64,000 nt of DNA from CAVQNQ01 sp963714205 (GTDB lineage: Bacteria > Acidobacteriota > Terriglobia > Bryobacterales > Bryobacteraceae). Of this stretch, positions 59,224-64,000 are shown one piece after another. The stretch covers positions 620,001 to 684,000 of the forward strand of contig CAVQNQ010000002.1 of assembly GCA_963714205.1 (NCBI GenBank), read 5' to 3'. Each line of letters begins with the position of its first letter. Within the stretch, counting starts at the first letter, position 1. The notes below the pieces were generated by a model. That model saw only the letters and a list, made by a program, of their open reading frames with translations. It was not told the DNA's origin and made no database searches. Both the position numbers and the translations under genes were made by a program.

Positions 59224-59452
59224 GAGCGCAGCGCCAGGTACATCCGTGTGTTGGCGAAGTACTCCTCCCGGTCTATGGACGTAGCGTAGATCGACGGTTG
59301 CGCCAGTTTCAGAGGCAGCGAAACGAAGTTGCTCGGGATCACGGTCTCGAGCAGCAGCCGGAGTTTCTCATCCAAAACGGCGAACGAGCGGCACCGGCTC
59401 TAACTGCCGCATCGGCTCTACATTATCAGAATGCGGAGGAGCGCGGGGGCTA
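59224..59452 (-). pseudogene. decayed tssK fragment (duplicate of copy 2)
   Basis: 59392-59452 matches 57924-57984 (tssK2 start and leader) with two mismatches. 59224-59391 matches 56881-57048 (tssK2 interior) with two mismatches. The 875 bp between those source segments are missing at one sharp junction, and the remaining start codon (59412) runs into a stop after 14 residues (MRQLEPVPLVRRFG). The near-identity means a recent duplication. The neighbouring stretches 59026-59223 and 59453-59683 hold no gene I can support. Confidence 0.9.
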
Positions 59453-59589
59453 ATTTGGCTGCGCCAAACCCTTTCGAAACCGAAGACCGGTGAGGAGTTC
59501 CGACGGCAGCCGGAAGAGCCGCACAGAAACGCCCGAATCCATTCGGGACGGGAAAATGAGAAAAACAGCTCCAAAATGCGCCGTTGGAT

Positions 59590-59595
59590 GTATAA
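59590..59595 (+). promoter_or_regulatory. TATAAT -10 box before the 415-aa gene
   Basis: A perfect TATAAT about 90 bp before the ATG at 59684, just outside the decayed tssK copy. No matching TTGACA is 17 bp upstream. A second TATAAT, at the stop codon of the 431-aa gene (near 62314), sits similarly before the 339-aa gene, suggesting each cargo gene has its own promoter. Confidence 0.35.
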
Positions 59596-59683
59596 TCGTC
59601 CTGCCAGGACGGCGAAGACGGAAGTTTTGGCTGCCACGGCCGGAAAGTCTGGACGGCTGTCGCGCCACATAGGGAGAGCTAAT

Positions 59684-60931
59684 ATGAGGCTCCTCGGTCC
59701 GAAAGAAATTAAAGAAATCAGGACGCAGCGCAAAGACCTGGAGGTCAGGGTAGGGCGGAGCATTGGGAAGTGCATCAAGGACTGCTGCCAGCAAGATCTG
59801 CGCGAGATGATCCGCGTGCTGCTGAGAGAAATCTGCCAGATTCCGATGGCGACCCTGAACAAGTTCCTGGCTAAGAAGTACACGGCCTATGCCATGTTTG
59901 TCAGCGGGGCGGTAACGCCGACCAGACCCGGATTGGCTTTTTTGTGCTCACGTTCGGACTCTCTCGACGATTTGTCGATTTGCTCCGACATCATTCGCCT
60001 GTTTGGCGAGCTTTCCGAGGAGGAGGCTTGCAAGAACCTCACTGGAAGCAGATGGGCGCAGCACGAGGCTCGCAAGAACCTGTTGAAACCAGAGCCGACA
60101 TACCTGAAACCCGAGGATTCCCGTGACAAAGGATGGGTACCCTTTGTTGGCCCGTTGCGCCCCTCGGACTCGGAGCACCTCTACGGCCACAGGCGTCGCG
60201 ACGATCTGGAGAAGATGAAACTTCCAATAACGCGCAGCGAAGCGCCCTACGACCCCATCCCAAACCAGATCAAACGGGGAGTAGATAAGTTTCGATTTGG
60301 CGATCAAAGCGTTATCGGCGCAATCGATCGGACGTTCGGAGCGGAGCCGACCGGCGCAGATGTCTCCGGGACCACCACCGATTCCATATATGCCGTCAAA
60401 TACGCGGTCCTGGGGTCAGCCTTCGACCCGGAGCACATGTATGCCTTCAAACACGCGCCCAAAGGGTCACCCTTCGATAAACACTTACACCTGCTGATGT
60501 TGTTGCCCGTCGCGACCATGGTGCCGGCCGGGCACCATTCGCTGATCGAGTGCGCCTATCCACTGTCCCGCTGGAGCTATATCGACTATCACATCGGCTA
60601 CTACGACACGCTGGTGCCAACGAACTGCACGGGAAGGGACGGGGAGGCGTTGGGAAAAGCGCTCGCTGCGTTCCCGGCTGAAGCAAACAAGTTGCACGCG
60701 CTGGTCTATCGGAACAAGATGGGCCAGGAGGTGGGCCTGTTAATGGAAGGCGACCACGAGATCGGCCTATTCAAGCCACTAGCGCGGCTTCGTTCGGCGT
60801 ACGGCTGGTGTGTCGCGGGCGGACTGAACTGGGACCTTCTCCAAAACGTGATGAATATCTACTGCAAGGACCTGCTCAGCAGCTACCCCGGTCATCTGCG
60901 AGCCCGCGCTAAGACACAAGCGTCCGTGTAA
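59684..60931 (+). CDS. uncharacterised protein, T6SS-linked cargo (1 of 3)
   Basis: 415 aa from ATG 59684, with AGGGAGAG upstream. The N-terminus is basic and helical (MRLLGPKEIKEIRTQRKDLEV, GKCIKDCCQQDLREMIRVLLREI). The middle holds PYDPIPNQIKRGVDKFRFGDQSVIGAIDRTFG. The C-terminal half contains APKGSPFDKHLHLLMLLPVATMVPAGHHSLIECAYPLSRWSYIDYHIGYYD and DHEIGLFKPLARLRSAYGWCV. No signal peptide or membrane helix is seen. I do not recognise a family. Its place after the T6SS genes and next to two similar-sized orphans suggests an effector or structural cargo. Confidence 0.6.
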   Translation: MRLLGPKEIKEIRTQRKDLEVRVGRSIGKCIKDCCQQDLREMIRVLLREICQIPMATLNKFLAKKYTAYAMFVSGAVTPTRPGLAFLCSRSDSLDDLSICSDIIRLFGELSEEEACKNLTGSRWAQHEARKNLLKPEPTYLKPEDSRDKGWVPFVGPLRPSDSEHLYGHRRRDDLEKMKLPITRSEAPYDPIPNQIKRGVDKFRFGDQSVIGAIDRTFGAEPTGADVSGTTTDSIYAVKYAVLGSAFDPEHMYAFKHAPKGSPFDKHLHLLMLLPVATMVPAGHHSLIECAYPLSRWSYIDYHIGYYDTLVPTNCTGRDGEALGKALAAFPAEANKLHALVYRNKMGQEVGLLMEGDHEIGLFKPLARLRSAYGWCVAGGLNWDLLQNVMNIYCKDLLSSYPGHLRARAKTQASV

Positions 60932-61022
60932 ACCATGACCCCTGTCGAGATATGGCGCCTATGTCCGTTATGATGCGCGCTGCAGGCTCTCCAACCCGAG
61001 ACTCTCTCCAGCTGAGGCAACG

Positions 61023-62318
61023 ATGAAAGACACCCCATGGCAGGACATCTACTCGCTCCCAGAGTGGAACACGATAGTGACCGATTATTGTTCGCGGAAG
61101 AGAGACGGATCCGCAAAGGGCCCGCTTGACCCACTGGGATCCTTACTGCGGGTAAATCGCGCAGTCCCGCCCGATTTGGCCTCGATTACCCAGCAGGTAC
61201 GGGTGTATTCCGAAACCGACAAGCGATCGACCGAAAAACTGAAAACGCGCATACGGATACTTGCGACAATCAGTATGCTCGGGCAAAACTACCTCACTAA
61301 GTATTCGATCCCGCTGAAGCCCGGGATGAAAAAAGAAGCGCGGAACCTTTCGCTGGATTATGCCGTGGCGAAACTGGTTCGCCGCGCCACACGAAAAGCA
61401 GACTACCTGAGGAAGCTTTGTGAGCATCTCGAGAGCGGCGATCAAGGATTCCTCCCGGGCCGCAAGACCTTACTTGACTACCTGGCGTCAAAGGAAGCGA
61501 GGCACTCCCCGGGGTTATTGGGCGTAAACTCGGCCGACATGATGGAGAAGGTCGATCCGTGGCACCGGGGCTTCGATTTGAAACGTACCTCGGACACGAA
61601 CGTGCCCTACCTCAGTGGGGGATCCTCGGTGCTCGGCTTCGCTTTCTATCAGTGGCAACGAAGCGAATCGGAGATTCCGTTTTTTGTCTGGCTGGAAGGG
61701 CATGGCATCTGCACTGGACAAATGGACGACACGGCAAAAGGCTGGCTGGATAACCATGCCAATGCCGAGAAGGTCGGGCAGGTCATCTATCGCGAGGCCG
61801 ACAAGGAGTTTAGTCCCGAGATCCTCATGATCGGCGCACACAACGGATCGCTGTGGGCCTACAAAACTGACAAGAATGGTGACGTGGACCTGGATCTCTA
61901 TGATACGTCGGCCACCACGAACGGTCTCCGGAACAGCGGCATGGACGCTTACGTGTGGAGCAGGGACGGCCTCATTTTTGCCGCCCCTCACGTGCCCGGG
62001 CAACTTCACCACTCGAGTTTTACTTCAGGCAAGAAGGTGAAGTGCGCTGGCTTTATTGGTGTGAAACAAGGAAAGGTAGTGAGCGTCAACAATGACTCGG
62101 GCCATTACAAGCCGCCTCCCGCTTACCTGCGTGAATTCGTGTGTCACCTGCACAACCAAGGCGTCCTCGAGCAGCATGCGACATTTGACCTGGCCGGTCT
62201 TAAGAAAGGCCTGAGCTGGCAGGAACTTCTGACCTGGAAACCGGAGCTTCCGGATCACAAACCGCTGACACCGCTGAAACCGCCCCGACCGGCTAATCGG
62301 TCGTGGAAGCAGGTATAA
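61023..62318 (+). CDS. uncharacterised protein, T6SS-linked cargo (2 of 3)
   Basis: 431 aa. A helical N-terminal half is followed by GFAFYQWQRSESEIPFFVWLEGHGICTGQMDD and then HHSSFTSGKKVKCAGFIGVKQGKVVSVNNDSGHYKPPPAYLREFVCHLHNQGV. The 'H(S)SF..G..V..AG......G.....N.SGHY.P' run is a pattern I recall from other bacterial toxins and effectors with uncharacterised C-terminal domains, but I cannot name the family with confidence. It ends in a Pro/Lys-rich tail (KPLTPLKPPRPANRSWKQV). No signal peptide. Confidence 0.6.
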   Translation: MKDTPWQDIYSLPEWNTIVTDYCSRKRDGSAKGPLDPLGSLLRVNRAVPPDLASITQQVRVYSETDKRSTEKLKTRIRILATISMLGQNYLTKYSIPLKPGMKKEARNLSLDYAVAKLVRRATRKADYLRKLCEHLESGDQGFLPGRKTLLDYLASKEARHSPGLLGVNSADMMEKVDPWHRGFDLKRTSDTNVPYLSGGSSVLGFAFYQWQRSESEIPFFVWLEGHGICTGQMDDTAKGWLDNHANAEKVGQVIYREADKEFSPEILMIGAHNGSLWAYKTDKNGDVDLDLYDTSATTNGLRNSGMDAYVWSRDGLIFAAPHVPGQLHHSSFTSGKKVKCAGFIGVKQGKVVSVNNDSGHYKPPPAYLREFVCHLHNQGVLEQHATFDLAGLKKGLSWQELLTWKPELPDHKPLTPLKPPRPANRSWKQV

Positions 62319-62375
62319 TCGTTCGTGGCCCGGTAACCGGATCCGATTGTCCGGCCGCTCGCCTACGGAGCCGTT

Positions 62376-63395
62376 ATGTTCGGAAAGTCGTGGAAAACCC
62401 GACTCACAGAGTGCTACACCTATATCGCCGGACTGCACCTGTCGGAAGAGAAGCTTGAGAACCTGCGCAACGCAGTAAACCGCCACACTTCATACACCCC
62501 GGAGGAGATCAGCAAGGCGATCTCCCTGCCGAGCATACCCCCGAACTCGACCAAGCAACTGCGCACCGCCATCCGCTCCCTGTTGCTGGTGAAGATCGCG
62601 CTCGATGGAACCTCCATAGCCCAGGCAGCCGTTCTGCGCGGATCTTTCACCGCCTGGGCGGAGAGCCGCCTCGATGCGGAAATCAAGACGATCATGCTCC
62701 GGCAGGCGCTCGGCATTCTTTCCAAGCCGCCCTCCGGCAACGTGGACTCGATCGCGCCGGTGAGTTACGGCATCTCGCTCGCGACCGTCAAACAAAAAGG
62801 GCAGTCTCTCACTGCACCCCTTTCGACGACGGCCCCGGTGATGCGCCCCGACATTGACCAGGATCTCACGTCCGTCCAGACACAGACGTTCGGCACGAAG
62901 TTACAGGCATTCGATCTGATCTCGCGCCTGAACATCGTCCTTTCCGGGCACGGTTCCTGGAAGCAGTTCGATCCCGTGCCGGCGCTCGGTCCGCATGTAA
63001 CACAGAACGACGGCTGGCTCTTTGTCAAACTGAAGCCACTTCAGGAAATTCGCTTTTACATCAATCACTACTATCCATTGGGCAATGACGTAGGCAAGCG
63101 GATCGATCACAACGAAAATGTTGTGCCGGTTGAGGTAATCGCTGGGGATTCCAAGGTCTTTAACTACACCCTCCACCCTAAACACTCGCTACACCTCGGC
63201 AATCACTCGGCGTATGACCGCACGTTCGTCACGGTCCAGAGCGACACGTTACTGAGCCATTTCATCAACCAGAAGGGGTACGAGTCGGCGGTATTTCACT
63301 GGGCGGCCTGCCGGGTCGTCTTCGACAAGACCAACGCTCCGTGGGATCCGGTGGCCAATCGCTGGAAGACCTGGAACGGCACCCGGTGGGTATAA
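62376..63395 (+). CDS. uncharacterised protein, T6SS-linked cargo (3 of 3)
   Basis: 339 aa. A helical N-terminal region (residues 1-115) is followed by a domain starting LIVLSGHG-like text (LNIVLSGHGSWKQFDPVP) with TQNDGWLFVKLKPLQEIRFYINHYYPLGNDVGKRID and, near the end, YDRTFVTVQSDTLLSHFINQKGYESAVFHWAACRVVFD. The 'GHGSW ... FY ... L' part resembles the putative adhesin Stv domain seen in polymorphic toxins, a weak recognition. It converges on the partial gene at the right edge with a 15-bp gap. Confidence 0.58.
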   Translation: MFGKSWKTRLTECYTYIAGLHLSEEKLENLRNAVNRHTSYTPEEISKAISLPSIPPNSTKQLRTAIRSLLLVKIALDGTSIAQAAVLRGSFTAWAESRLDAEIKTIMLRQALGILSKPPSGNVDSIAPVSYGISLATVKQKGQSLTAPLSTTAPVMRPDIDQDLTSVQTQTFGTKLQAFDLISRLNIVLSGHGSWKQFDPVPALGPHVTQNDGWLFVKLKPLQEIRFYINHYYPLGNDVGKRIDHNENVVPVEVIAGDSKVFNYTLHPKHSLHLGNHSAYDRTFVTVQSDTLLSHFINQKGYESAVFHWAACRVVFDKTNAPWDPVANRWKTWNGTRWV

Positions 63396-63410
63396 CCGGA
63401 TCGCCACGCT

Positions 63411-64000
63411 TTACTGCCGCTTCTGCTCCGTGAACGTGAAATTCGCCAGCCACATCTGCGCGTCGCCGGGGAAGTAAAAGCCGAAACGCCCGTCCGTGAA
63501 AGCCGGCGACGGCCGCTTCCAGTCATTTAACTCCATGCTGCCGTCATCCGTCAGAAGAACAACGGCCAGGTGATCCAGATCGACCGTCATTCTGACCCTG
63601 AACACGTCCGATTTGACGGAGAACTTCTTCTTCTCCATGTGCATGGCCCTCTTCCCGTCGCGATACTCCGAGACATTATAGGACTGGCGCTCCAGTTCGA
63701 AAACGATATAGTTGCGTTCGTCCATATAGCGCGCCAGCCAGCGCACCTTGGGGCCGGAGAAGGTCGACCCTTTGGCACGCAGAGTGAAATCATAGGTTCC
63801 CGGGACGGGAGTGACCTTGTACAGCACAAAATTGCCTCCCTGCCGCGTGAACCAATCGCCGTCCTTCGACCAAGACTTGTCCCAATCGGCGTCGTTCATG
63901 GAATGAACCACCGGTTGCGGCACCACCTTCCGGGTAATGACCGGCGCCAGATTCAGGTTCGCGTTCTGGGTCCCGCCGCCTTCCACGGCGACCGAGACGG
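63411..64000 (-). CDS. protein with C-terminal DUF1080/LamG-like domain, N-terminus beyond window
   Basis: The frame is open to the right edge; only the last 195 or so residues are seen. The first visible part (SVAVEGGGTQNANLNLAP) could be the end of a PEGA-like beta domain. The remainder is a LamG/DUF1080-type sandwich: SWSKDGDWFTRQGGNFVLYKV, TYDFTLRAKGSTFSGPKVRWLARYMDERNYIVFELERQSYNVSEY, and FTDGRFGFYFPGDAQMWLANFTF. In Acidobacteriota such tails often end protein kinases or exported sugar-binding proteins; which applies cannot be told here. Confidence 0.65.
   Translation of the reverse strand, partial: VSVAVEGGGTQNANLNLAPVITRKVVPQPVVHSMNDADWDKSWSKDGDWFTRQGGNFVLYKVTPVPGTYDFTLRAKGSTFSGPKVRWLARYMDERNYIVFELERQSYNVSEYRDGKRAMHMEKKKFSVKSDVFRVRMTVDLDHLAVVLLTDDGSMELNDWKRPSPAFTDGRFGFYFPGDAQMWLANFTFTEQKRQ

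Overview
The window reads as a piece of an Acidobacteriota chromosome, most like the Bryobacterales/Solibacter group. This is inferred from the mix of genes: GC-rich coding DNA, two TonB-dependent receptors with an N-terminal carboxypeptidase-regulatory domain, a PEP-CTERM protein, Tat-exported enolase-superfamily and DUF362 proteins, a repeat protein of the 'GEFTRMF' kind, and a tRNA-like gene of a class reported from Acidobacteria. No rRNA, canonical tRNA or CRISPR array was seen.

Layout. 1-27.9 kb is mostly housekeeping: a partial gamma-glutamyltransferase, ilvD, a lone CheB methylesterase, small membrane/HEAT proteins, ftsB, cutA, a HAD phosphatase, and a hybrid sensor kinase that has lost its catalytic residues. 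A minus-strand run follows (MurJ-like, tpx, DUF255, ftsK, uppP, ferritin), then lolD (frameshifted) with clpC. Next come a TonB receptor with a LytTR regulator, a P-type metal ATPase and a PEP-CTERM protein.

28.0-31.9 kb is an intact IS1595-family transposon. It has 23-bp perfect inverted ends and an 8-bp target duplication. Its cargo is a Panacea-type antitoxin with a RelE-like toxin, a DUF5343 protein, three small proteins, and on the minus strand an 81-nt tRNA-like gene. That gene has an 8/4 acceptor/T branch, a 6-bp D stem with a 4-nt loop, a long variable arm, G73 and anticodon UAU. It is the most striking object in the window: an apparent allo-tRNA carried by a transposon.

31.9-49.8 kb holds a second TonB receptor divergent from a complete LytTR/LytS two-component pair, an OLD-like AAA/TOPRIM protein, an oxidoreductase, rsmA (frameshifted), an ECF sigma/anti-sigma pair, a malate/lactate dehydrogenase-family gene, lipA, a run of exported proteins and a sulfotransferase-like protein.

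49.8-64 kb is a partial type VI secretion locus: TssM, TssL, two different TssK proteins and a repeat protein with a C-terminal membrane anchor. It is followed by a cysteine protease lying between intact tssK and a decayed tssK fragment, and then three unrecognised proteins that look like effector cargo. No tube, sheath, spike or ClpV gene is in the window, so the apparatus must be completed elsewhere if it works.
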